Shown: piece by piece, positions 32,004-40,375 of the stretch | Numbering within the stretch: the stretch's first letter is position 1 | How the letters are laid out: the number at the start of each line of letters is the position of its first letter | Assembly: GCF_014779715.1 (NCBI RefSeq) | Contig: NZ_JACXYU010000018.1 | Location: 46,732 to 110,731, forward strand | Source: Streptomyces chumphonensis | Lineage (GTDB): Bacteria; Actinomycetota; Actinomycetes; Streptomycetales; Streptomycetaceae | Reading direction: 5' to 3' | DNA length: 64,000 nucleotides | Position numbers and translations under genes: made by a program | The notes under the pieces: generated by a model | Seen by the model: the letters and a program-made list of their open reading frames with translations, nothing else | Databases searched by the model: none | Told to the model about the DNA's origin: nothing

Positions 32004-35000
32004 TCAGCCCAGTCGCTGACTGATCACCTTGGAGACGCCGTCCCCCTGCATCGACACGCCGTACAGCGCGTCGGCGACCTCCATCGTGCGCTTCTGATGG
32101 GTGATCACGATGAGCTGCGAGCTCTCCTGCAGTTCCTTCATGATGCGGATGAGTCGCTGGAGGTTGGTGTCGTCCAGCGCGGCCTCGACCTCGTCCATCA
32201 CGTAGAACGGACTCGGCCGCGCCTTGAAGATCGACACCAGCAGCGCGACGGCCGTCAGCGAGCGTTCCCCGCCCGAGAGCAGCGACAGCCGCTTCACCTT
32301 CTTGCCCGGCGGGCGCGCCTCGACGTCGACGCCGGTGGTGAGCATGTCGTCGGGGTCGGTCAGCACGAGCCGTCCGTCGCCACCCGGGAACAGGCGCGAG
32401 AACACGCCCTCGAACTCGCGGGCCGTGTCGTGGAAGGCCTCGGTGAAGACCTGCCGCACCCGCTCGTCCACGTCCCTGACGACCTGGAGCAGATCGCTGC
32501 GCGTCTTCTTCAGGTCGTCCAGCTGCTCGCTGAGGAACTGGTGACGTTCCTCCAGAGCCGCGAACTCCTCCAGGGCCAGCGGATTGATCTTGCCGAGCTT
32601 CTGGTGGGCGCGCTCAGCGGCGGCCAGCCGCTTCTCCTGCTCCGCCCGGTCGAACGGAACGGGGCGGTTGCGCGGGTGGTCCGGGTCCTCGGGCAGCACC
32701 TCGCCCTCGGCCGCCGGCGAGGGGGGCACGGGCTGGTCGGGTCCGTACTCGGCGACCAGGACGTCCGGCTCGACGCCCAGCTCCTCCAGGGCCCGGGCCT
32801 GCACCTGCTCGATGCGCATCCGCTTCTCGGCGCCCAGGACCTCCCCCCGGTGGACCGAGTCCGTGAGCTTGTCCAGTTCGGCCTTCAGCTCCCGGCCCCG
32901 GGCACGCTCGGCCGTCAGCTCACGGTCCCGCTCCGCCCTCGCGCGTTCCGCCGCACCGCGTTCCTGCTCGGCCCGGGTCACGGACACCTCGACGTGGGCC
33001 AGCAGCTGCCGGGCCCCGTCCGCCACCGCCACGGCCACCGCCGCCTCGTGACGCGCGCGGGCGCGACGCCGTTCGGCGCGCTCCCGCGCCTCCCGCTCGG
33101 CCCGCGCGGCCCGGTCCAGCCCGTCGGCCCGGCCCGCCAGCGCCTTGACGCGTTCCTCGTGCGTGCGGACCTGGAGGCGGGCCTCCATCTCCGTCTGGCG
33201 GGCGTTGGCGCCGTCGGCGGCGAGCCGGTCGCGCACGGCCGGGTCCGGCTCCTCCAGGGTGTCGGCCGCCTCCTGCGCGACGGCGAGCCGCTCGGCCAGC
33301 TCCGCGGCGGCCCCGGTCGCCTGCGCCAGCGCGTCCTCGGCCTTGGCCACCGCCGCCTCGCAGCGCTCCGCCTCCCCCGCCGCCCCCTTGGCCTGCCCCG
33401 CGAGCCGACCGAGGCGGGCGGCGACGGCGGACTTCTCCCGGTCGGCCGTGCTGCGCCGACGGCCCAGCTCCTCGGCCGCCGCAGCACACTCACGGTGCCG
33501 CTCGGCGGCCCGGTCCCGGGCCGCGGTCAGCTCCGCACAGCGCGCCTCCAGCCGCTCCAGCGCGCTGTCGGCCTCGTCCACGGCCGCCTGGGTCTCCAGC
33601 AGGCTCGGCGCTCCGGCGGAGCCGCCCTGCGCGACGTGCGCCCCGAGCAGATCGCCCTCGGCCGTGACCGCGGTGATCCCCGGCACCGCGCGCAGCAGCT
33701 CGACGGCCGCCTCCAGCGTGTCGACGACGACGACGTCGGCCAGCAGCCGCCGCACGGCGGGCAGCAACTCCTCCGGGCCGCGGACGAGCCCGGCGGCGTA
33801 GGTCAGGCCCTCCCGCCCGAGAGCCGCGTCGGGCGGTCCGGCCCCGCTGACGAGCAGGGTCGCCCGGCCGGCGTCGAGCTTGCGCAGCCGTCGCAGGGCC
33901 TCCGCCGCCGCGCCCGGCCCGTCGACGGCGACGGCGTCGGCCGCGGCACCGAGCGCGGCGGCGACCGGGATCTCGTACCCGGGCGTGACGGTCAGCAGTT
34001 CGGCGGCCGGGCCGAGCACTCCGGCGAGCTCGTGGCGCGCCTCCAGGAGCGCGCCGGTGCCGTCCTTGCGGCGCAGGCCGAGCGCGAGGGCCTCCCGGCG
34101 TGCCGAGGTGGCGGCGCGCTCCCGGTCGGCGGCGGCCAGTGCGTCGCGGACGGCGCCCGCCTCCGTCTCCGCCCGCGCCAGCTCCTCGCGGGCGGCCTCG
34201 TACCGGGCGGCCAGTTCGGCGTCCCCTTCGTCGAGACCGTCGACCTCGGCCTGGAGCGTCTCGTACTCCTCCTGTGCGGCGAGCGCACGCCGCCGGGCGT
34301 CGTCCCGCGCCGCGCTCAGCCGGTCGATCTCGGCCTGCGCGGAGGCGGCCCTGCTCCGGGCCGCGCCCGCCTGCCCGCCCAGCCGGGCCAGCTCCTCACG
34401 GCGCCGAGCGATCTCGCGGGCCACGTCCTTGAGCTGACGCTCCTCCTCGGCCAGGCGGAGCTCCAGCTCCGCGCGGTGCTCGGCGGTGTCCTCCAGCGCC
34501 CGGGAGGCCGCTTCCAGCGCGGCTTCGAGTTCGGCCTCCTGCTCACGGACGCGCCGGGCCTCGCGCTCCAGTTCCTCCGGCTCCCGGCCGCGCCGCTCCT
34601 CCACGGGCACACCGCGGGCGCTGGTGACGCGGGCGTCGGCGAGGCTGACGGTCCCGCGTACGCGTTCGGCGAGTTGCGAGAGCGCGTGCCAGGTCTGCTG
34701 GGCCTCCTGAAGACGCGGCGTGAGGCGGCGCACTTCGTCCTCCAGGGCCGTCTCCCGCTGCTGGGCGGTGCGCAGCGCGGTCTCGGCGGCGTCCTTGCGC
34801 TCCTTGAGCGCCGCCTCGTCGGCGACCTCGGCGCGCAGCGCCTGCTGGAGTGCCACCAGGTCGTCGGCCAGCAGACGCAGCCGCGCGTCGCGCAGGTCCG
34901 CCTGGATGACGGCGGCCTTCCGGGCTGCGGCGGCCTGCCGACCGAGCGGCTTGAGCTGGCGGCGGAGCTCGTCGGTGAGGTCCTGGACGCGGGCCAGGTT

Positions 35001-35567
35001 GGTCTGCATCGCGTCGAGCTTCCGCAGCGCCTTCTCCTTGCGCTTGCGGTGCTTGAGGACGCCCGCGGCCTCCTCGATGAAGGCACGGCGCCCGGTCGGG
35101 TCGGCGTGGAGGACGCCGTCGAGCTGCCCCTGACCGACGATGACGTGCATCTCGCGGCCGATACCGGAGTCGGAGAGCAGTTCCTGGATGTCGAGCAGAC
35201 GGCAGGTGTCCCCGTTGAGCTGGTACTCGCTGCCCCCGTTGCGGAACATGATCCGCGTGATGGTGACCTCGGCGTAGTCGATGGGCAGCGCGCCGTCGGC
35301 GTTGTCGATCGTGAGGGAGACCTCGGCGCGGCCCAGCGCGGCCCGGCCCGAGGGGCCGGACGTCCCGGCGAAGATGACGTCCTCCATCTTGCCCCCGCGC
35401 AGGGACTTGGCGCCCTGCTCCCCCATCACCCACGACAGGGCGTCCACCACGTTCGACTTGCCCGAGCCGTTCGGCCCGACCACACAGGTGATGCCGGGCT
35501 CGAAGCGCAGCGTGGTGGCCGAGGCGAAGGACTTGAACCCGCGCAGGGTCAGGCTCTTGAGGTGCAC
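32004..35567 (-). CDS. smc: Chromosome partition protein Smc
   Basis: Smc condenses and segregates the chromosome with ScpAB. The 1187-residue product has Walker A GPNGSGKSN at residues 31-39, two long Glu/Ala/Arg-rich coiled coils, a central hinge (about 500-660, with AAALGAAADAVAVDGPGAAA), the C-terminal signature LSGGERSLTAVA and Walker B FYVMDEVEAALDD. Length is normal for the family. A 199-base gap precedes it; the upstream small gene is on the same strand. Confidence 0.98.
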   Translation of the reverse strand: MHLKSLTLRGFKSFASATTLRFEPGITCVVGPNGSGKSNVVDALSWVMGEQGAKSLRGGKMEDVIFAGTSGPSGRAALGRAEVSLTIDNADGALPIDYAEVTITRIMFRNGGSEYQLNGDTCRLLDIQELLSDSGIGREMHVIVGQGQLDGVLHADPTGRRAFIEEAAGVLKHRKRKEKALRKLDAMQTNLARVQDLTDELRRQLKPLGRQAAAARKAAVIQADLRDARLRLLADDLVALQQALRAEVADEAALKERKDAAETALRTAQQRETALEDEVRRLTPRLQEAQQTWHALSQLAERVRGTVSLADARVTSARGVPVEERRGREPEELEREARRVREQEAELEAALEAASRALEDTAEHRAELELRLAEEERQLKDVAREIARRREELARLGGQAGAARSRAASAQAEIDRLSAARDDARRRALAAQEEYETLQAEVDGLDEGDAELAARYEAAREELARAETEAGAVRDALAAADRERAATSARREALALGLRRKDGTGALLEARHELAGVLGPAAELLTVTPGYEIPVAAALGAAADAVAVDGPGAAAEALRRLRKLDAGRATLLVSGAGPPDAALGREGLTYAAGLVRGPEELLPAVRRLLADVVVVDTLEAAVELLRAVPGITAVTAEGDLLGAHVAQGGSAGAPSLLETQAAVDEADSALERLEARCAELTAARDRAAERHRECAAAAEELGRRRSTADREKSAVAARLGRLAGQAKGAAGEAERCEAAVAKAEDALAQATGAAAELAERLAVAQEAADTLEEPDPAVRDRLAADGANARQTEMEARLQVRTHEERVKALAGRADGLDRAARAEREARERAERRRARARHEAAVAVAVADGARQLLAHVEVSVTRAEQERGAAERARAERDRELTAERARGRELKAELDKLTDSVHRGEVLGAEKRMRIEQVQARALEELGVEPDVLVAEYGPDQPVPPSPAAEGEVLPEDPDHPRNRPVPFDRAEQEKRLAAAERAHQKLGKINPLALEEFAALEERHQFLSEQLDDLKKTRSDLLQVVRDVDERVRQVFTEAFHDTAREFEGVFSRLFPGGDGRLVLTDPDDMLTTGVDVEARPPGKKVKRLSLLSGGERSLTAVALLVSIFKARPSPFYVMDEVEAALDDTNLQRLIRIMKELQESSQLIVITHQKRTMEVADALYGVSMQGDGVSKVISQRLG

Positions 35568-35766
35568 GGCGTGTGACTTTACCGCTGTGACGCGGTTTCG
35601 CCGCTGAAGGCGCCGGGCACATCACTCGGTAACGAAGAACCGACGGCCGGTGGGCGAAACAGGGGGCGGGTCACGAACGGCGGACGACATGACGAAGGGA
35701 CGCCGAAGCGTCCCTCGCAGTTCTGCACAGTGGTGAGCGCCTGGCGCGCACCTGCCCGGGTTCGGG

Positions 35767-35976
35767 TCAGGTGAGAGCAGGCTCGCCCTGGGAAACGTCG
35801 ATGCTGTCAAGCAGCGAGTCGCCGTGATCGCGTGCGGCGGCCGACAGCGCGTCGTTCTGGGCCTGCATCCGGATCAGCTCGGATTCCAGGTCCTGAACAC
35901 GCTGCTGAAGCCGTCGCATCTCGGCGAGGACTCGGGGGTCGGAGCCGCCGACGTAACCGAGAAGCGCCTTTGCCAT
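35767..35976 (-). CDS. Small conserved coiled-coil protein
   Basis: The 69-residue product starts MAKALLGYVGGSDPRVLAEM and continues with a heptad-like coiled coil (RRLQQRVQDLESELIRMQAQ). I recognise this as a small actinobacterial conserved protein without a known role. It has no membrane segment. It lies between acyP and smc on the same strand. Confidence 0.8.
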   Translation of the reverse strand: MAKALLGYVGGSDPRVLAEMRRLQQRVQDLESELIRMQAQNDALSAAARDHGDSLLDSIDVSQGEPALT

Positions 35977-36307
35977 GATGGATGGTCCTCCACACTGAGT
36001 GACCGACCGCAGAAGGGTGGGTCGTCTGGGCCGTGAGGGATGGGCTCCCGCGGCGCCTGCTCAAGCACGTTCACAGGATCGAACGAGCAAGGTGCGCGGG
36101 GCTTCCAGCGTCTCACCAAAAGTTACGACGGTCAACACGATCACGCCCGTGTACGCGGACGGCCCGGCTCGACGGCGGCAAGGGCGCCGGAGCGGCGGGC
36201 CCCGCGCGGTGCGGAGCTCCTCTTGTGGATCACTCGTCCGGCAGCCTTGCACGTCACGCCGCGATTGGCAACCAATTCACCCCACGGACATCAAGGTCGC
36301 CCGGCGG
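35977..36307. other. Intergenic region between acyP and the small coiled-coil gene
   Basis: This 331-base gap has no convincing gene. On the minus strand a TTGACC lies at about 36135 but without a good -10 at 17 bp. A small AT-rich dyad ATTGG-CAA-CCAAT sits at 36264-36276, close to the acyP stop. The base composition is more AT-rich than its flanks. Confidence 0.4.
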
Positions 36308-36673
36308 TCAACGGATCTCGAAGTCCGGGTAGCCGCCGCGCGGCGCACCCCATATCTCCGTGACACCGGTCACGTCGCCGGGTGTCCGCGGGCCCGTGAG
36401 CCAGTCCAGCAGGGCGGCGCAGTGCGTTCGGGGCCCTTCGGCGACGACCTGGACCCGGCCGTCCGGGAGGTTCACGGCGAAGCCCGTCAGCTCACCGATG
36501 CGCAGCGCGTTGGCCCTGGTGTACCAGCGAAAACCGACCCCCTGGACGGTCCCGCGCACCCAGGCCGTGAGCCGGACGTCCGTCGGGTCGCCGCCGCCGG
36601 GCACGGCGCGTCCCCCGTCCGCCCCGGGCTCCTCCCGCGGCCCGGTGGCCGGTCCGTTCCCCATCGTGCTCAT
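36308..36673 (-). CDS. acyP: Acylphosphatase
   Basis: Small enzyme hydrolysing acyl phosphates. The product (121 residues from ATG 36673) has the family signature VRGTVQGVGFRWYTRANA with the catalytic Arg, and GFAVNLPDGRVQVVAEGPRT with the catalytic Asn. The first about 30 residues are a non-conserved Gly/Pro-rich extension; ATG 36664 is an alternative. Confidence 0.93.
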   Translation of the reverse strand: MSTMGNGPATGPREEPGADGGRAVPGGGDPTDVRLTAWVRGTVQGVGFRWYTRANALRIGELTGFAVNLPDGRVQVVAEGPRTHCAALLDWLTGPRTPGDVTGVTEIWGAPRGGYPDFEIR

Positions 36674-36800
36674 GTGACGCACGCTATCCGCCGAGTTCCA
36701 CCCGGCGCACCTCCGCGGCGAGGGTGATGGCGTACTGTCCCGGAACACATCTCACTCCTTCGAGTGAACCATCGCCGTCGAGCACGTGAGGACCGCCGCA

Positions 36801-37646
36801 ATGGGCCGCAACCGACATCGCAAACGCAGGGTGACGCCGCTCCGAGCCGGAGCGCTCGGCGTGTCCACGGTGGCCGTGGTGGGTGCGGTCGCGGTGGGAT
36901 CGGGCCTGGTGCCCGGGCTCGGTGACGGATTCGGGTTCACCGACGACGGGCCGGCCACGTCCGTGCGGGCAGAGGACTCGGCCTCCGGCACACCCGGCGC
37001 TTCGGAGGGCGCCGGGGAGCGGGACGGCGAAGGCGCTTCACGCGGCGAGGCGCGCTCCGCGTCCCCGTCGGCCGAGCCCTCGACGAGCGCGAAGCCGTCC
37101 GAGACGCCCTCGAAGAAGCCCGCGGAGCAGTCCTCCGCGCCGCCGGAGACGAAGCGCCCGGCCGAACCGGAACCGGACCGGACGACCAAGCCGGCGCCGA
37201 CCCCCGCCGCTCCGAAGCCCGAGGCGCCCCCGTCGAAGGCGCCCACGACACCCGGGGACTCCGGCGTCCACTCCGCCGCCGAGGCCCGCGTGCTCGCCCT
37301 CGTCAACCAGGAACGCGGACGGGCCGGATGCGGCCCCGTGCGGGCCGACGCGGAGCTGGCGAAGCTGGCGGGCGACTACAGCAGGGACATGGCCGTCCGC
37401 GGCTTCTTCTCACACACCGACCCCGACGGCCGCAGCCCGTGGGACCGGGCCGACGACGCGGGCGTGGACCACATGGGCGGCGAGAACATAGCCCGGGGCC
37501 AGGCGGACGCCGAGGCGGTGATGGACGCCTGGATGAACAGCACCGGGCACCGCGACAACATCCTGAACTGCGACTTCACCACTCTGGGCGTCGGCGCGCA
37601 CTTCGCGGGCGGCGGACCCTGGTGGACCCAGGCCTTCGGCTACTGA
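36801..37646 (+). CDS. Secreted CAP/SCP-domain protein
   Basis: The 281-residue product starts at ATG 36801 with AGGA nine bases ahead (GTG 36786 is also in frame). It has a basic start, a membrane/signal segment (about residues 20-40), a long disordered Ser/Pro/Glu/Lys linker, and a C-terminal CAP domain (SAAEARVLALVNQERGRAGC, FFSHTDPDGRSPWDR, GENIARGQ, HRDNILNC). CAP proteins are extracellular; some bind lipids or are proteases. It is convergent with mutM, overlapping it by seven bases at the stops. Confidence 0.9.
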   Translation: MGRNRHRKRRVTPLRAGALGVSTVAVVGAVAVGSGLVPGLGDGFGFTDDGPATSVRAEDSASGTPGASEGAGERDGEGASRGEARSASPSAEPSTSAKPSETPSKKPAEQSSAPPETKRPAEPEPDRTTKPAPTPAAPKPEAPPSKAPTTPGDSGVHSAAEARVLALVNQERGRAGCGPVRADAELAKLAGDYSRDMAVRGFFSHTDPDGRSPWDRADDAGVDHMGGENIARGQADAEAVMDAWMNSTGHRDNILNCDFTTLGVGAHFAGGGPWWTQAFGY

Positions 37647-38560
37647 CCCACCCGGCCGGCCCCGGCTCCCGCCGTGCGCGGGCGCCAGGGCCGTTGGCAG
37701 CGGGGGCAGTGGTAGCTGGAGCGGTTCATCCACGGGCGGCGGCGTATCGGCGCACCGCACCTGCGGCACGGCTCGTCCTCGCGTCCGTAGGCGTCCAGGG
37801 ACCGGTCGAAGTACCCGGACTCCCCGTTGACGTTCACATAGAGGCTGTCGAAGCTCGTGCCCCCGACCGCCAGCGCCGCGTTCATCACGTCGCGGACGTG
37901 GCCGAGCAGCTCCGACGACCGCGCCCGCGTCAGGGTGGCGGTCGGCCGGTCGTAGTGCAGCCGGGAGCGCCAGAGGGCCTCGTCGGCGTAGATGTTGCCG
38001 ACACCGCTGATCAGTGACTGGTCGAGCAACGCGCGTTTGACCGTCGTGCGGCGAGCCCGCAGCGCGGCGTGGAAGGCCGCCTCGTCGAACGCGGGGTCGA
38101 GCGGGTCCCGGGCGATGTGCGCGATCACCTCGGGAAGCCCCTCCGCCGTCACCGGGTGGAGGGAGAGCCCGCCGAACGTGCGCTGGTCGACGAAGCGCAG
38201 CTCGCCCTCGGCCTCGTCGGCGAAGGTGACCCGCACCCGCAGGTGCCGCTCGTCGGGCGCGGCGGCGGGCTGGACGAGGAGCTGGCCGCTCATCCCGAGA
38301 TGGGCCAGGACGGCGAACTCCGGCGGCCCGGCCCCGCCCGGCGCGGTGCCGGGCGGGCCGAGCGGCAGCCACAGGTACTTGCCCCGGCGCTCGACGGCGT
38401 CGAGGCGGCGGCCGACGAGCCGGGCCGCGAAGTCGGTCGGCCCGGCGACGTGACGGCGGACCGCACGCGGGTGGAGGACGGTGACGGCCTCGACCGTCCG
38501 GCCGGCGACCCAGCGGTCCAGACCGCGCCGGACGACCTCCACCTCGGGCAGCTCGGGCAC
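37640..38560 (-). CDS. mutM: Formamidopyrimidine-DNA glycosylase
   Basis: Fpg removes 8-oxoguanine and ring-opened purines. The 306-residue product starts at GTG 38560 giving PELPEVEVVRRGLD, with the catalytic N-terminal Pro and Glu (after Met removal). It has the helix-two-turn-helix (QSLISGVGNIYADEALW) and the C-terminal zinc finger CRRCGAPI...YHCPRCQ. It follows rnc by seven bases, and rpmF-rnc-mutM is a conserved order. Confidence 0.96.
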   Translation of the reverse strand: MPELPEVEVVRRGLDRWVAGRTVEAVTVLHPRAVRRHVAGPTDFAARLVGRRLDAVERRGKYLWLPLGPPGTAPGGAGPPEFAVLAHLGMSGQLLVQPAAAPDERHLRVRVTFADEAEGELRFVDQRTFGGLSLHPVTAEGLPEVIAHIARDPLDPAFDEAAFHAALRARRTTVKRALLDQSLISGVGNIYADEALWRSRLHYDRPTATLTRARSSELLGHVRDVMNAALAVGGTSFDSLYVNVNGESGYFDRSLDAYGREDEPCRRCGAPIRRRPWMNRSSYHCPRCQRPWRPRTAGAGAGRVGQ

Positions 38561-38567
38561 GCGAGCC

Positions 38568-39368
38568 TCAGCTCGCCGATCCGGCGGGGGCCCCGCCGGA
38601 CGCCGCGGCGGCGCCGCCCTCGGCCCGCGCGGCGTCCGAGGCCGCGCGGATCTCCCGCCAGGCGGTCTCGGCCGCCTGTTGTTCCGCTTCCTTCTTGCTG
38701 CGGCCGGTGCCGGTGCCGTACGCGACACCACCGACGCGGGCGGCAGCCGTGAAGGTCTTCTCGTGGTCGGGGCCGGTCTCGGTGACCGCGTACTCGGGCA
38801 CCCCGAGCCCCTCGGCCGCCGTGAGCTCCTGGAGGCTGGTCTTCCAGTCCAGGCCGGCGCCCAGCCCCGCGGACTTCTCGATCAGCGGGTCGAAGAGCCG
38901 GTGGACCAGCTCCTCGGCCGCCGTCAGCCCCTGGTCGAGGTAGACGGCACCGATCACCGCTTCCAGGGTGTCCGCGAGGATCGATGCCTTGTTCCGGCCG
39001 CCGGTCCCCTCCTCCCCCCGGCCCAGGCGCACGAAGGCGCCGAGGTCGAGGCCACGGGCCACCTCGGCGAGGGCCCGGGAGTTGACCACCGCGGCACGCA
39101 GCTTCGCTAGCTGGCCCTCGGGCAGTTCGGGATGGGTGCGGTAGAGCGTGTCGGTCACCACGAGACCCAGGACCGAGTCGCCGAGGAACTCCAGGCGCTC
39201 GTTCGTGGGGAGCCCGCCGTTCTCGTACGCGAAGCTGCGGTGCGTCAGCGCACGCGTCAGAAGGGCGGACTCAAGGTGATACCCGAGCCGCCCTTCCAGA
39301 AGCGTGTGGGACGAGGCCGCATCCACCAGACCCGCCGCTGCCCGCTTGGGCGTACTGGCGTCTGACAT
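38568..39368 (-). CDS. rnc: Ribonuclease III (AbsB)
   Basis: RNase III cleaves double-stranded RNA and processes rRNA; in S. coelicolor the gene is absB and is needed for antibiotic production. The product (266 residues from ATG 39368) has the signature ERLEFLGDSVLGLVV, the second acidic cluster DTLEAVIGAVYLDQG and a C-terminal dsRNA-binding domain (DWKTSLQELTA...GTGRSKKEAEQQAA). A Ser/Ala/Gly-rich tail follows. It lies 19 bases after rpmF. Confidence 0.96.
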   Translation of the reverse strand: MSDASTPKRAAAGLVDAASSHTLLEGRLGYHLESALLTRALTHRSFAYENGGLPTNERLEFLGDSVLGLVVTDTLYRTHPELPEGQLAKLRAAVVNSRALAEVARGLDLGAFVRLGRGEEGTGGRNKASILADTLEAVIGAVYLDQGLTAAEELVHRLFDPLIEKSAGLGAGLDWKTSLQELTAAEGLGVPEYAVTETGPDHEKTFTAAARVGGVAYGTGTGRSKKEAEQQAAETAWREIRAASDAARAEGGAAAASGGAPAGSAS

Positions 39369-39387
39369 GGAGCCTGTCACCCGCCGA

Positions 39388-39561
39388 TCAGACGTCCAGA
39401 ACCTGACGCTTGTTGTAGGTGCCGCAGCTCGGGCACGCGATGTGCTGCTGCTTGGGCTCCGAGCAGCGCTCGCACGCCACCAGAGTGGGGACCGCAGCCT
39501 TCCACTGCGACCGGCGGTGGCGCGTGTTGCTGCGCGACATCTTCCGCTTGGGAACGGCCAC
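39388..39561 (-). CDS. rpmF: 50S ribosomal protein L32
   Basis: The 57-residue product starts at GTG 39561 (VAVPKRKMSRSNTRHRRSQW) and has the zinc ribbon CERCSEPKQQHIACPSCG with two Cys pairs. It is a C+ type L32. AGGAG lies upstream, inside the end of the preceding YceD-like gene, two bases away. Confidence 0.97.
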   Translation of the reverse strand: MAVPKRKMSRSNTRHRRSQWKAAVPTLVACERCSEPKQQHIACPSCGTYNKRQVLDV

Positions 39562-39563
39562 GG

Positions 39564-40175
39564 CTACTTCTCCTGCTTCTCGTCGGCACCGGGTGCGGTG
39601 CCGTTCACGTTGTCCTTCTCGCCGTGGCGGATGTCCTCGGCGAGTCCCTCCAGGGCCGCCCACCGGATGTCGGCGGCCTCGTTGTGCTGGTGGTCCGGAT
39701 CGTCCGCCAGCCGGAAGCCGCACCGCGGGCAGAGCCCCGGGCAGTCCTCCTGGCAGACGGGCTGCATGGACAGCGACAGCACCACCGCGTCCCGCAGCAC
39801 GGGTTCGAGGTCGAACAGGTCGCCCTCGAGGTGGAGCACGCCCTCCTCGTCCCCGGCGCCCTCGGCGTCCTCGGCGACGTGCGCGACACGGCCGCGGTCG
39901 TCGGTCTCGGGGTAGGAGAACAGCTCCTGGAAGTCCGCCTCGCATTCCTGCTCCAGCGGCTCCAGACACCTTACGCACTCCCCGGTCAGCGGTGCGTCGG
40001 CGGTACCCGTGACGAGCACGCCCTCCATCACCGCCTCCAGCCGGAGGTCCAGCTCGACAGGAGCGCCCTCGGGCACGCCGATGACCTCCGTGCCGAGGTC
40101 CTTCGGAGCGTCCACCGTGCGGGTGAGCCGCTTCATCGCACCGGGACGACGGCCCAGCTCGCGCGTGTCGAACAC
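39564..40175 (-). CDS. DUF177/YceD-like protein
   Basis: YceD-family proteins are encoded upstream of rpmF in most bacteria and may act in 23S rRNA metabolism. The product has CVRCLEPLEQECEADFQELF and a C-terminal CQEDCPGLCPRCGFRLADDP cysteine cluster. The only ATG/GTG fitting the frame is GTG 40175 (203 residues). Yet the eleven codons upstream read LNAPLDHRAPL, which I recall as the conserved N-terminus of Streptomyces homologues; it starts at CTG 40208 two bases after AGGAAG, and an in-frame TGA lies just beyond. A CTG start is therefore possible. Confidence 0.88.
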   Translation of the reverse strand: MFDTRELGRRPGAMKRLTRTVDAPKDLGTEVIGVPEGAPVELDLRLEAVMEGVLVTGTADAPLTGECVRCLEPLEQECEADFQELFSYPETDDRGRVAHVAEDAEGAGDEEGVLHLEGDLFDLEPVLRDAVVLSLSMQPVCQEDCPGLCPRCGFRLADDPDHQHNEAADIRWAALEGLAEDIRHGEKDNVNGTAPGADEKQEK

Positions 40176-40375
40176 GAGCGGAGCACGGTGGTCGAGGGGG
40201 GCGTTCAGGGCTTCCTGCTTTCATCGGTGTGACGGCCGACCCGGCGGGTCCTCGGGCAGCGGAACGTCGCGGACGTACGCGCGACCGATGAGCCAGGATA
40301 CTTCACCCGCCCGGATCGGCCCAATCGTGCGTGGTCAGCCGCCGAAGGCCCGGCGGCCGGGCCCGACGCGCACGG

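Noticed and set aside
31959..35576. A 1205-codon open frame on the plus strand opposite smc
   Set aside because: It is the GC-rich antisense of smc, which has full family motifs; the antisense product is Leu/Gly/Arg-rich without domains.
35622..35810. A 62-codon minus-strand frame between smc and the small coiled-coil gene
   Set aside because: It overlaps the conserved 69-residue gene in another frame, and its composition (Pro/Arg/Ser) is not protein-like.
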